Of a DNA stretch of 64,000 nucleotides, positions 10,146 through 20,142 are shown piece by piece. The stretch is from Candidatus Aegiribacteria sp. (GTDB lineage: Bacteria > Fermentibacterota > Fermentibacteria > Fermentibacterales > JCC-6). A program made the translations under genes and the position numbers. The notes under the pieces were generated by a model that ran no database searches, was not told the DNA's origin, and saw nothing but the letters and a program-made list of their open reading frames with translations. Where the stretch lies: assembly GCA_030594645.1 (NCBI GenBank), contig JAUVEU010000005.1, forward strand, positions 1 through 64,000. Direction: 5' to 3'. Position 1 is the stretch's first letter; the number at the start of each line of letters is the position of its first letter.

Positions 10146-11520
10146 CCTGATTTTTACCTGTATCCCTCTGAATATTGTAATGTTTCATCCTTGCAAGAAG
10201 AGTAGTTCTTTTCAGTCCGAGAATTTTAGCTGTGCTTGTTTTATTTCCATTGCTCTTCTTCAGCGCATTAATGATATAGTGCTTTTCAATGCTGTTCAAC
10301 AGTGAGTCAAGATTTATATGTTCTGCTGTCGGAGTCTGCTCGGGAAAATCTTCCTTGGAATATGTGATTCTATCCGGAAGATCATGCAGCTCTACCTGCT
10401 CACTATCACATAGAACAGAGGCTCGCTCCATGGTGTTTTCCAGCTCACGTACATTGCCAGGCCAATGGTAGGACAGAAGTGCTGAAACGGCGTTTGAGGA
10501 AAGAGTAAGTTTCCTTGAGTGCTCCGAACCTGCCAGTCTCGAAAGGAAAAATTCTGAAAGAGGGAGAATATCATCAGTCCTCTGCCTGAGCGGAGGTATG
10601 TGGATCTCGATCACATTCAACCTGTAATAAAGATCTTCTCTGAAAGTTTTTGTGCTGATGGCCTGTTCAAGATTCATATTCGTTGCCGCTATCAGTCTGA
10701 CATCTGTTTTAACGACATCAGAGCTTCCTACAGGTGAAAACTCGCCGTCCTGAAGTACTCTGAGGAGTTTAACCTGCATGGCAAGGCTCATATTGCCAAC
10801 TTCATCAAGGAAAAGAGAGCCTCCATCCGCCACATGAAACCTGCCGTGAGATGTAGTTACAGCACCGGTGAATGCACCTTTTATATGCCCGAACAATTCG
10901 CTTTCCAGAAGCCCTTCTGGAATTGCGCCTGAATTAACGGAGATGAACTGCTGTGTTGAGCGTCTGGAATTGCGGTGAATTGCTCTTGCAATCAATTCTT
11001 TGCCTGTACCGCTTTCTCCCGTAACAAGGATTGTGCTCTCCGCTCTTCCCACCCGAGTGACCATGTCCATAATTTCTTCCATGCAGTTGCTCTGGTAGAC
11101 AATCTCATAAAGATTCTTGTACTGGTTCCTTTTTTTCGAGGACTTCAGAGCATTGTTGACTGCGCTTATCAGAGCTCCGGTAGTAAACGGCTTGGGCAGG
11201 TAATCAAGCGCTCCTTTGCGGATAGCTTCCTTTGTGCTTTCGATACTGGCGTAACCGGTTATCACGATAACAGGAAGGAAAGGATATTTCACCGTGACTA
11301 TATCCAGAATTTCAATGCCGGAAATGTCAGGAAGCCTGATGTCAGTGATAATGAGATCATAGGTGCTCTTCTCTCTAAGCGTCCGAAGGGCATCCTTTCC
11401 GCAGTTAACCGTATCGCATTGATATCCGGACAACTCAAGTGTTCTCTTAAGAGAGGATGTTATTGATACCTCATCATCGATTACCAGTATTCTGCTTTTC
11501 TTCGTATTATTCATATTCAT
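10138..11520 (-). CDS. NtrC-family sigma54-dependent response regulator
   Basis: Receiver 'LIITDIRLPDISG', AAA+ GESGTGKE, GAFTGA, C-terminal Fis HTH; start placed at the internal Met downstream of a putative promoter. Confidence 0.9.
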   Translation of the reverse strand: MNMNNTKKSRILVIDDEVSITSSLKRTLELSGYQCDTVNCGKDALRTLREKSTYDLIITDIRLPDISGIEILDIVTVKYPFLPVIVITGYASIESTKEAIRKGALDYLPKPFTTGALISAVNNALKSSKKRNQYKNLYEIVYQSNCMEEIMDMVTRVGRAESTILVTGESGTGKELIARAIHRNSRRSTQQFISVNSGAIPEGLLESELFGHIKGAFTGAVTTSHGRFHVADGGSLFLDEVGNMSLAMQVKLLRVLQDGEFSPVGSSDVVKTDVRLIAATNMNLEQAISTKTFREDLYYRLNVIEIHIPPLRQRTDDILPLSEFFLSRLAGSEHSRKLTLSSNAVSALLSYHWPGNVRELENTMERASVLCDSEQVELHDLPDRITYSKEDFPEQTPTAEHINLDSLLNSIEKHYIINALKKSNGNKTSTAKILGLKRTTLLARMKHYNIQRDTGKNQDE

Positions 11521-11525
11521 GATGT

Positions 11526-12683
11526 ATGTATGGTAACACAATCCCGAGAGATGTCAATATTTTGACGAAATGTCACAAAATCAGTAAAGCTTTGTATGCA
11601 GCAGGATTTCTTTTTTCCGTGTTCTTTCTTTCTTTTACCTCCTGCAGGAGCAGGCCTGAAGAAGGGGAGATTATCATTCGGGCGATTGATATTCTGCCGA
11701 AACACACTGTTTCCACCGAACTGCCGGGTTCTGACAGTTCTTCAGTCTCCCCGGATCAGATGATTGCTGCAGTGACGGATACTACTGTTGACACAATTCC
11801 TGCACCTGATTCATTGATAACCCTTCCGGATTCACTGCTGCCTGATACGTTAGAGATCCCCCGGATCGATTCCATTGTACAGGAATATCAATGGAGCAGA
11901 TTGGCGATTGAGATCAACGGTTCTATTTATGCCAGCCTTCAGGGTGAAGTGGAAAATCCTGATATTTTCGGCGCTCACATCGTGCGATGCATGTGGTGGG
12001 ACACAGATCCATGGAGAGGTATGAATGCAGGTGATTCTCTCTATGTGCTGTACGGTGTGACCGGAAGGGAAAACCAGATTGCTGCGCTTCGTTATGTGCC
12101 AAGGGAAGGCACTTCGAATAATCCATTGTCAGTATACAGTTTTCAGATGACAGGAGATAACTGGGCATCACATTATTATGCTGATGGAATTGAAGTAATG
12201 CGGTTCCTGAATTACATGCCAATCACCACTTTTGAAGAAATGACCGGTCCCTACGGAGAACCCAGAGGCAATCACAGCCATGCCGGAGTAGACTACAAGG
12301 CTCCCGCGGGCACACCTGTACGAACCTGCAGAGGGGGGACCGTGACAAGAACAAACTGGAATTTTGACTATAACGGATACTGCGTGGAAATAAGTTTAGG
12401 TGTCGGCTATTCAGAAATATTTCTTCACCTCAGCGCGATTGCAGACGGTGTTACCCGGGGGTTAACGCTTCAGAAGGGGGATACAATCGGTTACGTAGGA
12501 ACAACCGGAAGGACCTCGACTTCACCTCACCTGCATTATCAGATTAATGATGAAAACGGTAACCCCATAGATCCGTACCTGTTTTACAGTTCTCACAGGA
12601 GAAATCTCCCCCTGTCCGATATGGATGCTTTCCTGGAATTCCGGAACAGATGTGATGAACAGATGCAAAGGGCTGCAGAATGA
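11526..12683 (+). CDS. M23-family peptidase (LytM), probable lipoprotein
   Basis: 'HSHAGVDYKAPAGTPVRTCRGGTVT...GRTSTSPHLHYQI'; lipobox-like LSFTSC; start may be TTG 11562. Confidence 0.85.
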   Translation: MYGNTIPRDVNILTKCHKISKALYAAGFLFSVFFLSFTSCRSRPEEGEIIIRAIDILPKHTVSTELPGSDSSSVSPDQMIAAVTDTTVDTIPAPDSLITLPDSLLPDTLEIPRIDSIVQEYQWSRLAIEINGSIYASLQGEVENPDIFGAHIVRCMWWDTDPWRGMNAGDSLYVLYGVTGRENQIAALRYVPREGTSNNPLSVYSFQMTGDNWASHYYADGIEVMRFLNYMPITTFEEMTGPYGEPRGNHSHAGVDYKAPAGTPVRTCRGGTVTRTNWNFDYNGYCVEISLGVGYSEIFLHLSAIADGVTRGLTLQKGDTIGYVGTTGRTSTSPHLHYQINDENGNPIDPYLFYSSHRRNLPLSDMDAFLEFRNRCDEQMQRAAE

Positions 12684-13588
12684 GCGGAATCACAGTAATT
12701 ACATTGAACTGGAACGGTACTGAAGTATTGAGTAATATGATCAACTCTCTTGCTCCGCAATTGATTGAGCTTCAGGCCAGATTGATTGTTCTGGACAACT
12801 GTTCCACGGATGGTTCCGACAGAGCCGCAGATGAGGAGTTTGGCGGAGAATCCTGGTTTTCCCTGCTGAGATCGGAGAGAAATCTTGGTTTCGCGGCTGG
12901 AGCGAACCTTGTTATCAACAATTGTGATGATGAAATACTTGTTCTGGTGAATAACGATACGATTTTCACACCTGGAAGTCTGAAATTGCTTGTTGACGCT
13001 CTTGAGAGACATCCGGAGGCAGGCATGACCGGACCCCGGCTTCTCTGGCCCGACGGAACACTTCAGCCATCCATGAGAGACTTCCCTTTTCCGTGGAAAC
13101 TGATTAAAGAGCATCTGCCTTTTCTTAAATCGAAATCAGCAATTCACTCTTTACATCTGAAGGAGCAGAAAGCTGACTGGCTTGTGGGAGCCGTAATGGC
13201 GTTCCGCCGAAAAGCGCTATTGGATACGGGATTGTTCGATGAAGACTATTTCTTCTATCACGAGGAGACAGATCTGCAATACAAATTGAACAGATCCGGC
13301 TGGGAAGTATGGTTTGTTCCGGATGCTCTGGTCGTTCATCTGGAAGGAGTTGCGGCTCGCCAGATGTTTGGACAGGAAACCTGGCTGAGGTATATTCCAG
13401 GGAAAGTACGATTTCTCAGAAAACATGGAAAGTACGGCGCTGTAACCGGTTTCAGGCTTTTTATGACCTTGCTTCATTCTTGCAGGCTGTTTGCCGGACT
13501 GGTTCAGCCCGGTAAGCGAAAGCATAATATCCGCTGTACCGTATCGTATTGCAGGAAAGCCATAAGGTTGACATGGAAAAACAACTGA
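12680..13588 (+). CDS. Glycosyltransferase family 2
   Basis: 'VLDNCSTDGSD...NLGFAAGANLVI...LVNNDT...GPRLLWPDGTLQPSMR'. Confidence 0.88.
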   Translation: MSGITVITLNWNGTEVLSNMINSLAPQLIELQARLIVLDNCSTDGSDRAADEEFGGESWFSLLRSERNLGFAAGANLVINNCDDEILVLVNNDTIFTPGSLKLLVDALERHPEAGMTGPRLLWPDGTLQPSMRDFPFPWKLIKEHLPFLKSKSAIHSLHLKEQKADWLVGAVMAFRRKALLDTGLFDEDYFFYHEETDLQYKLNRSGWEVWFVPDALVVHLEGVAARQMFGQETWLRYIPGKVRFLRKHGKYGAVTGFRLFMTLLHSCRLFAGLVQPGKRKHNIRCTVSYCRKAIRLTWKNN

Positions 13589-13640
13589 ATTTGCAGCAGT
13601 GCAGGAAGCACAGGGTAGCGCAACATCGATCAGGAGAAAA

Positions 13641-15347
13641 ATGGCGGTAATTCTTGGGCTTAACTGTTATAAACATGATGCTGCGGCCGCATTGCTGATT
13701 AACGGAAAGCTTGTCGCTGCTGCGGAGGAAGAACGATTTCGAAGGATCAAGCATTACGCTGACTATCCTGAGAAATCTGTGGATTATGTGCTTGAAAGCG
13801 CTTCGATCAGCCCCTCCGAAATAGATCATGTCGCTTTCTATATGCTTCCCGGTCTTGTTATGCGGGAAAACATCTTACATAGCAGACATTACCTCCTGAA
13901 GAACGGAGGGCTCTACTTTCTGCTTTCGCAACTGAACGGCGCAAAAAAAATGCGTTCGATAGAAACAGTCATTCGCAGTCATCTCGGAATATCTCTGAAA
14001 GCAAGGGTCAATTTCGTTGAACATCATATAGCTCATGCTGACGCTGCCTGTTACTGTTCAGGATTTGAATCAGCTGCTGTTCTTACGATGGATGGAGTCG
14101 GGGAAAGAGATACCAGCATGCTTGCGAGCTTCACACCTGCCGGGATGGAAATACACTCCTTTTCAAGATTTCCCAACTCACCTGGAATTTATTACAGCGC
14201 TGTTACGAAACACCTCGGTTTCATGCCGGATAATGACGAGTACAAAATTATGGGGCTTTCCAGTTACGGAGAACCGGAATTTCTGGATACATTCAGGAGA
14301 ATAATCAGCAGCAGCAGAGGCAGAATACACCTGGACACAAAACTTCTGGATATTCACATGGGTGTTCACTCAGCCAATTTCTCAAAAGAAGTACAGAAAA
14401 CCATCGGCCCCCCGAGAATGCCGGGCACTGAAATTACTTCTCTTCACATGAATATTGCATGCTCCGCGCAGAAAGCTCTGGAAGAAGTCGGTCTTTCTCT
14501 GGCCGGGTACCTCAGAAAAGTATCAGGGATGGACAGGCTGGTAATTTCAGGAGGCGTCGGTCTGAACTGCGTAATGAATGGACTGATTGAGAAAGAATCC
14601 GGTTTTGATGAAACCTTTCCTCTTCCCGCTTCACATGATGCCGGGACGTCCATAGGAGCAGCAGTACACATTCACCGGAAGAATTATCCGGAAATTCCCC
14701 TTGTTCCGCCTCCGGGGATGTACCTTGGTCCTGAATATTCCGAAGAGGAAATCCGCGAAGCATTGGAAATGGCCAGGCTCGGATGGAGCAGACCCGATGA
14801 TCTTGCTGACAGGACAGCTGAGCTGATTGAACAGGGAAAAGTTGTGGGACTGTTCAACGGCAGGATGGAATTCGGTCCAAGGGCTCTTGGCAACAGATCA
14901 ATTCTTGCTGATCCTCGAAGGGCTGACATGAAGGATATAGTCAACAGGGTTGTTAAACATCGAGAATCATTCAGACCTTTCTGTCCAAGCTGTCTGGAGC
15001 AGAAAGCTCATGAGTATTTTGAAGGATGCACCGTTGCAGGATACATGAATAAAACTTACTCCGTGCTTCCCGAAAAGATCAGCGATATTCCATCCGTTAC
15101 TCACATTGACGGAACAGCTAGGGTCCAGACGGTGACCAGGAATATTAATCCTTTCTATTATGATGTGATAGAAAGCTTTTTCAGAAGGACAGGGGTTCCT
15201 GTAATCCTGAATACATCATTTAATGTAAAGGGGGAGCCCATAGTAACAACACCCGTTGACGCGGTGCGCTGTTTCTATGGAACAGGTATCGATGTGCTGG
15301 TAATGCCTCCCTTCCTGCTGATCAAAGACCCTGGAGAACGGAACTGA
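13641..15347 (+). CDS. NodU/CmcH-type carbamoyltransferase
   Basis: 'ILGLNCYKHDAAAALLINGKLVAAAEEERF', 'GVGLNCVMNG', 'GRMEFGPRALGNRSILADPR'; ATG at 13641. Confidence 0.92.
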   Translation: MAVILGLNCYKHDAAAALLINGKLVAAAEEERFRRIKHYADYPEKSVDYVLESASISPSEIDHVAFYMLPGLVMRENILHSRHYLLKNGGLYFLLSQLNGAKKMRSIETVIRSHLGISLKARVNFVEHHIAHADAACYCSGFESAAVLTMDGVGERDTSMLASFTPAGMEIHSFSRFPNSPGIYYSAVTKHLGFMPDNDEYKIMGLSSYGEPEFLDTFRRIISSSRGRIHLDTKLLDIHMGVHSANFSKEVQKTIGPPRMPGTEITSLHMNIACSAQKALEEVGLSLAGYLRKVSGMDRLVISGGVGLNCVMNGLIEKESGFDETFPLPASHDAGTSIGAAVHIHRKNYPEIPLVPPPGMYLGPEYSEEEIREALEMARLGWSRPDDLADRTAELIEQGKVVGLFNGRMEFGPRALGNRSILADPRRADMKDIVNRVVKHRESFRPFCPSCLEQKAHEYFEGCTVAGYMNKTYSVLPEKISDIPSVTHIDGTARVQTVTRNINPFYYDVIESFFRRTGVPVILNTSFNVKGEPIVTTPVDAVRCFYGTGIDVLVMPPFLLIKDPGERN

Positions 15348-15375
15348 TGGAGTATCCGCCGTATCAAAGGAGAAA

Positions 15376-16728
15376 GTGTTGGTAACCGCGCTCGGTAGAG
15401 GAACAGTTCTTGTTGCAGATGAGAACCAGGAGAGGGCTGAGGACCTGAAAACCAGGATATCAACGATGGGATACAGCGTCAGTATCCAGACCGACGCAAG
15501 GGGGACTCTTCGTCGAATCAGATCCCGGTCTGTCAATGCAGTCGTGATTTCAGCTAGTATCGGTGATATGCATATGTCAGGATTTCTTGAGACACTGCAG
15601 AAAGCAAACCTTGCTGCAGGTGTTGTCATTCATGGAAGGACCATAGGCGCGGAAGACGCAATCTCCTGGATGAAATCCGGGGCAGTCGATATCCTGTTGA
15701 GCATAAACGATACTCAGGCTCTGCAGGCTGCGATACAAAGAGCGTTTTCCTTTTCAATCAGGTTTGTTGAAAGCAGTTCTGTATCTGAAACAAATACTGC
15801 TTCGCCAACTTCCCATCTTCTTTATCGAAGCCGTGTTATGAGCGAGGTAGTAAGGAAAGCCAGACGTGTAGCTCCGGTGAAGGTAACCGTCCTCATCACC
15901 GGTGAGAGCGGAACGGGAAAAGACGTGCTTGCCCGTCAGATTCATGCTCTCAGCGGAAGGACAGGGCCATATCTTGCTCTTAACTGTGCTGCGATACCCG
16001 GCACACTTCTGGAGGATGAACTTTTCGGACATGAAAGAGGAGCTTATACGGGTGCTGATCTACCGCGGGAAGGTAAATTCGAAGCTGCTTCAGGGGGGAC
16101 GCTTCTTCTTGATGAAGTGGGAGAGATTCCTCTTGATCTTCAGGTAAAACTGCTTCGTATCCTTGAGGATAACGAAGTCACGAGACTTGGAAGCAACAAA
16201 TCTCACCTCATTGATGTGAGACTGATCGCCGCAACAAACACCGATCTCAAATCAGCCGTAAAAAAAAGGACATTCAGAGAAGATCTTTTCTATCGTCTGA
16301 AGGTTGTTGAAATTCACATCCCTCCGTTGCGTTCACGAAGAAGTGATATACCAATGCTGGCAATGTCGTTTCTCAGGGAGGCAGCCGATAAGCACGGGCT
16401 GCCCCTTCCCTTCATCACTCCCGATGCTCTTGAGCATCTTGTATCATTCAGCTGGCCCGGAAACGTGCGTCAGCTGCGAAACCTCATGGAAAGTCTTCTG
16501 ATCATATCAGGAAGCAGAATCACTGTTGAGGAGCTTCCATCAGAAATAGCCGGGGCATCATCGGGGAAAACCACTGTTCTTCAAGCGGAACTGCCTGTTT
16601 CCCTTGATGAACTGGAGAACCTTGCCATCAGGAAAACACTTGAGCTTACAGGCGGAAACAGAACAAGGGCAGCAGATCTGCTGAGTATAGGCCGCCGTAC
16701 GCTTCAGCGTAAACTCAAGGAAATGTAG
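15376..16728 (+). CDS. Sigma54-dependent regulator with degenerate receiver domain
   Basis: GESGTGKD, GAYTGA, 'FSWPGNVRQLRNLME', Fis HTH; N-terminal receiver lacks the phosphoacceptor Asp; GTG start. Confidence 0.85.
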   Translation: MLVTALGRGTVLVADENQERAEDLKTRISTMGYSVSIQTDARGTLRRIRSRSVNAVVISASIGDMHMSGFLETLQKANLAAGVVIHGRTIGAEDAISWMKSGAVDILLSINDTQALQAAIQRAFSFSIRFVESSSVSETNTASPTSHLLYRSRVMSEVVRKARRVAPVKVTVLITGESGTGKDVLARQIHALSGRTGPYLALNCAAIPGTLLEDELFGHERGAYTGADLPREGKFEAASGGTLLLDEVGEIPLDLQVKLLRILEDNEVTRLGSNKSHLIDVRLIAATNTDLKSAVKKRTFREDLFYRLKVVEIHIPPLRSRRSDIPMLAMSFLREAADKHGLPLPFITPDALEHLVSFSWPGNVRQLRNLMESLLIISGSRITVEELPSEIAGASSGKTTVLQAELPVSLDELENLAIRKTLELTGGNRTRAADLLSIGRRTLQRKLKEM

Positions 16729-16768
16729 CATTATACATTCATGTTGAATGAGGAATTTGGAGGTTGAA

Positions 16769-17728
16769 ATGAAAGTCGTTAGAGCCGGACAGCTGTTCCC
16801 GCACAAGTACAAGCTGGGAATACTGACCCTGGTAGTTTTGCTGTGGTTCCTTCTGGGGGGACCGTTCTACATTGTTGATCCGGAAGAAGTGGGAGTAGTG
16901 CTTACATTCGGCAGATACACTTCTACAACGGATCCGGGTTTTCACTTCAAATGGCCCTGGCCTGTACAGAGGGTGTACAAACCGGCTGTAAATATCGTGC
17001 AGCGCATTGAAATAGGTTTCAGAACTCTTTCCGATAACCCCCCTTCATACAAGAGTTTTACGAATGACCGTGAAATGCTTGCTGAAGCGCAGATGCTTAC
17101 GGGTGACGAGAACATCATCAACCTTGCCATTATTGTGCAGTTCAGGATCAACAGCGCCACCGATTACCTCTTCAACGTACGTGATCAGTACGGCACACTG
17201 AGGGACATAACTGAATCCAGCACCAGACTTGTTGTTGGAAACAACGCGATTGATGCCGTTCTGACCACCGGAAAGCTTGAGATTCAGAACAGAATAATGG
17301 ATCTCACTCAGGAAATTGCCGATGAGTACAGAATGGGAATAAATGTCATAGCTGTCCAGCTGATGGATGTGCAGCCTCCACAGGAAGTATCCGCTGCATT
17401 CAAGGATGTTGCCACAGCGAGGGAAGACATGCAGGCGTACATCAACGAAGCTGAAAGCTACAGAAACCAGAGAATACCGGAGGCACTTGCGGATTCTGTC
17501 GTAGTAGTGAATGCCGCAATGGGATACAGTGCTGAAAGGGTAAACATTGCATTGGGTGAAGCCTTCAGATTCACCGCTGTAGCCGAGGAGTACCGAAAGA
17601 GCCCGGAAGTGACAGCTGTAAGAATTCATCTTGAAACACTTGCTGCCCTCCTGGATGCTGTAAATGTAACTGTTGTTGACGAATCAGCCGGTGCTCTCAC
17701 TCATTACAATCTTACGGGAGGTGAGTAA
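16769..17728 (+). CDS. hflK: SPFH/band 7 protease modulator HflK
   Basis: 'PFYIVDPEEVGVVLTFGRYTSTTDPGFHFKWPWPV'; paired with hflC; SD GGAGG before ATG 16769. Confidence 0.85.
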   Translation: MKVVRAGQLFPHKYKLGILTLVVLLWFLLGGPFYIVDPEEVGVVLTFGRYTSTTDPGFHFKWPWPVQRVYKPAVNIVQRIEIGFRTLSDNPPSYKSFTNDREMLAEAQMLTGDENIINLAIIVQFRINSATDYLFNVRDQYGTLRDITESSTRLVVGNNAIDAVLTTGKLEIQNRIMDLTQEIADEYRMGINVIAVQLMDVQPPQEVSAAFKDVATAREDMQAYINEAESYRNQRIPEALADSVVVVNAAMGYSAERVNIALGEAFRFTAVAEEYRKSPEVTAVRIHLETLAALLDAVNVTVVDESAGALTHYNLTGGE

Positions 17729-18816
17729 TGAAACGCGTCAAGCATATAATTTACGGACTCGCGGCGCTTTTCATCCTGCTGGTTATTACCGGAGCATTCT
17801 TCACCGTTTCTGAAACCGAACAGGCCGTGATTCTTCAGCTTGGAAACCCTGTCAGGGTAATTGTAGGTGATCGTACTGCGGAGGAAATAGCTGAACTTGA
17901 ACTCTGGATGGAAGAACACGCACAGGGAGTTGCCCTGAGCCAGGGAGCTGGTCTCTACTTTAAAATACCGTTCATTCAGCAGGTGAAGATATTCGACGAT
18001 AGAATTCTTGAATACGATGATCCTCCTGCTGATGTTGTCACAAAGGACAAGAAACATATTAAGGTAGATTGCTACGCCAGGTGGAGAATAGAGAACCCTC
18101 TTCTGTTTCTCAGGAGCGTCCGTTCGGAGAATGGAGCATTATCACGCCTTGATGACATTATCTATTCCATGATCAGGCAGGAACTCGGCAAGAGCAATCT
18201 GATTCAGATTGTAAGAAGCAGCAATAATCCGATTGGTCTTGATGATTACGTAAGGCTAGTCAACAACGTGGCTTATACTGACACTCTGGCGGATATCGTC
18301 ATCGATGAAGATGGAGAAATCCAGGAGACCATAAGACTCATAAGAATGACTTCAACGCAGGGCAGAATCGCGATACTCGAAAGAGTAGCCCAAACCTGCA
18401 GAGTTATGGCCCGAGAGTACGGTATATACATCGTTGATGTTCGGATCAAGCGTGCGGATCTACCAATTGAAAACCAGGCTGCCGTTTTCACCAGGATGCA
18501 GGCGGAGAGGAACCGGATCTCAACCAGATACCGCGCGGAGGGCAGAAGAATGTCCAACGTTATCATCGCTGATACTGACCTCAGGGTCGATTCAATAGAG
18601 GCGAATGCCGGCAGGAGCGCTCTTGAATTCCGAGGAGTAGCCGATAGCACTGCGGCGGCCATATATGCGAATGCTTACAACAGCTATCCCGATTTCTACG
18701 GTTTCGTAAGATCGCTTGAGACTCTGGAAACTGTTCTGAACAACAATGGACAGATAATTGTTGGAACCGATGGTATTTTCGAATACATTGTTTCTGATCC
18801 GGGCAGGTTCCTTTAA
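17728..18816 (+). CDS. hflC: Protease modulator HflC
   Basis: 'FFTVSETEQAVILQLGNPVRV', 'VDVRIKRADLPIENQAAVFTRMQAERNRISTRYRAEG'. Confidence 0.88.
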   Translation: MKRVKHIIYGLAALFILLVITGAFFTVSETEQAVILQLGNPVRVIVGDRTAEEIAELELWMEEHAQGVALSQGAGLYFKIPFIQQVKIFDDRILEYDDPPADVVTKDKKHIKVDCYARWRIENPLLFLRSVRSENGALSRLDDIIYSMIRQELGKSNLIQIVRSSNNPIGLDDYVRLVNNVAYTDTLADIVIDEDGEIQETIRLIRMTSTQGRIAILERVAQTCRVMAREYGIYIVDVRIKRADLPIENQAAVFTRMQAERNRISTRYRAEGRRMSNVIIADTDLRVDSIEANAGRSALEFRGVADSTAAAIYANAYNSYPDFYGFVRSLETLETVLNNNGQIIVGTDGIFEYIVSDPGRFL

Positions 18817-18842
18817 CAGATTTTAGAACAGGCGGATAACCC

Positions 18843-19256
18843 ATGAGTGATATTTTTGACGATGACAGGTACTGCTTCGTCTGCGGAGAGAAAAATCCTC
18901 ATGGACTCCGCCTGAATCCCGAAGGAAAAGACGGAAGGGCGGTCATCCTCTGGACGCCTGAAAAAAGACATCAGGGTTATACGGGCATAGTTCATGGCGG
19001 GCTTCTTTCAACAGTTCTCGACGAGTCGATGGCGTACGCCGCTATGAGCGTGGGAGGATTCTGCGCCACAGTTGAAATATCGGTCAGGTTCAGGAAAAAA
19101 GTACTTACGGGAGAACCGGTGAAAGTAGAAGCGGAATTGATAGAACAGCGCGGCAGGATAATGAAACTGAAGGCTTCCCTTTTTCAGGAGGGTATCGAGA
19201 AAGCTTCCGCTAAAGCCACCTTTATTTCGGTTCCCGGAGAAAGACAGGACAGTTGA
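18843..19256 (+). CDS. PaaI-like hotdog thioesterase
   Basis: 'CFVCGEKNPHGLRL...GYTGIVHGGLLSTVLDESMAYAA'. Confidence 0.8.
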   Translation: MSDIFDDDRYCFVCGEKNPHGLRLNPEGKDGRAVILWTPEKRHQGYTGIVHGGLLSTVLDESMAYAAMSVGGFCATVEISVRFRKKVLTGEPVKVEAELIEQRGRIMKLKASLFQEGIEKASAKATFISVPGERQDS

Positions 19257-20071
19257 GCCTTCCCTCTGTTCTGCTTACCGGAGCTTCGGGAAGACTTGGA
19301 TCGGCAATAAGGGAAGACCTGTCTGAGCAATGGAATATCAGACCGGTATCCGGAAGCGGACAACTGGATACGGAAGCTTTTGACCTTCTGTCTTTGAAGC
19401 ACATGAAGCGACTTTTAGATCAGGAATTTGATCTCATAGTTAATACTGCCGCCATATCCGAACCGTCCCAATGCGTTCTCGATCCGGTGAAGTCCTGGAG
19501 ACTTAACACATTATGGCCCCGCCGGCTGGCTATTCACTGTGTCGCTCGATCGATTCCCATGATTCATTTTTCAACCGACCTGGTCTACAGCGGAGGGATA
19601 CCTCCATATACCGAAAGATCTCCCTCAGTTCCATTATCTCTGTATGGCTGGACCAAACTCATCGCAGACAGGTTCGTGCTCAACAGATATCCGGAAGCTC
19701 TCATAATCAGAACTTCTGTGTTATGCGGGGAAGTGAGTTCGACAAGAACAACGTTTTCTCAGGATATCCTGGCAGGAAGAGTACGGAATGTATATGTGGA
19801 CTGCTGGCGGAATCATACACCCATTCACGGGCTTGCAGGTATTCTTCCGGATCTTCTGGAAAAATCATTTTCCGGGGTACAGATCGTCGCGGGAAAGTAC
19901 GCTCAGTCGCGGTCGGCTTACGCCGAAGAACTGCTCAGAGAAGCGGGAAAAGATCCGTCAGACTTGATTCTGACCTACGCCCCGCCGAACACCCCATCAA
20001 AACTCCACCTCCAGGGACGTACCACACTTCTTCAACTTACAGTACCATATATATACAAAAATGTAATATAA
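19253..20071 (+). CDS. dTDP-4-dehydrorhamnose reductase-like NAD(P)-dependent reductase
   Basis: 'VLLTGASGRLGSAI...VNTAAISEPSQC...STDLVYSGG...YGWTKLIAD'. Confidence 0.78.
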   Translation: MSLPSVLLTGASGRLGSAIREDLSEQWNIRPVSGSGQLDTEAFDLLSLKHMKRLLDQEFDLIVNTAAISEPSQCVLDPVKSWRLNTLWPRRLAIHCVARSIPMIHFSTDLVYSGGIPPYTERSPSVPLSLYGWTKLIADRFVLNRYPEALIIRTSVLCGEVSSTRTTFSQDILAGRVRNVYVDCWRNHTPIHGLAGILPDLLEKSFSGVQIVAGKYAQSRSAYAEELLREAGKDPSDLILTYAPPNTPSKLHLQGRTTLLQLTVPYIYKNVI

Positions 20072-20127
20072 TGCGTATAATATTCTAAAATCCTATTTTT
20101 AATACCTTATTCATGCAATAAGAATTG

Positions 20128-20142
20128 TGACTCAGGGAGTCA
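20128..20142. other. Perfect short inverted repeat between convergent genes (possible bidirectional stop signal)
   Basis: TGACTC-AGG-GAGTCA within an AT-rich spacer; overlaps the stop of the minus-strand glycosyltransferase. Confidence 0.4.
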
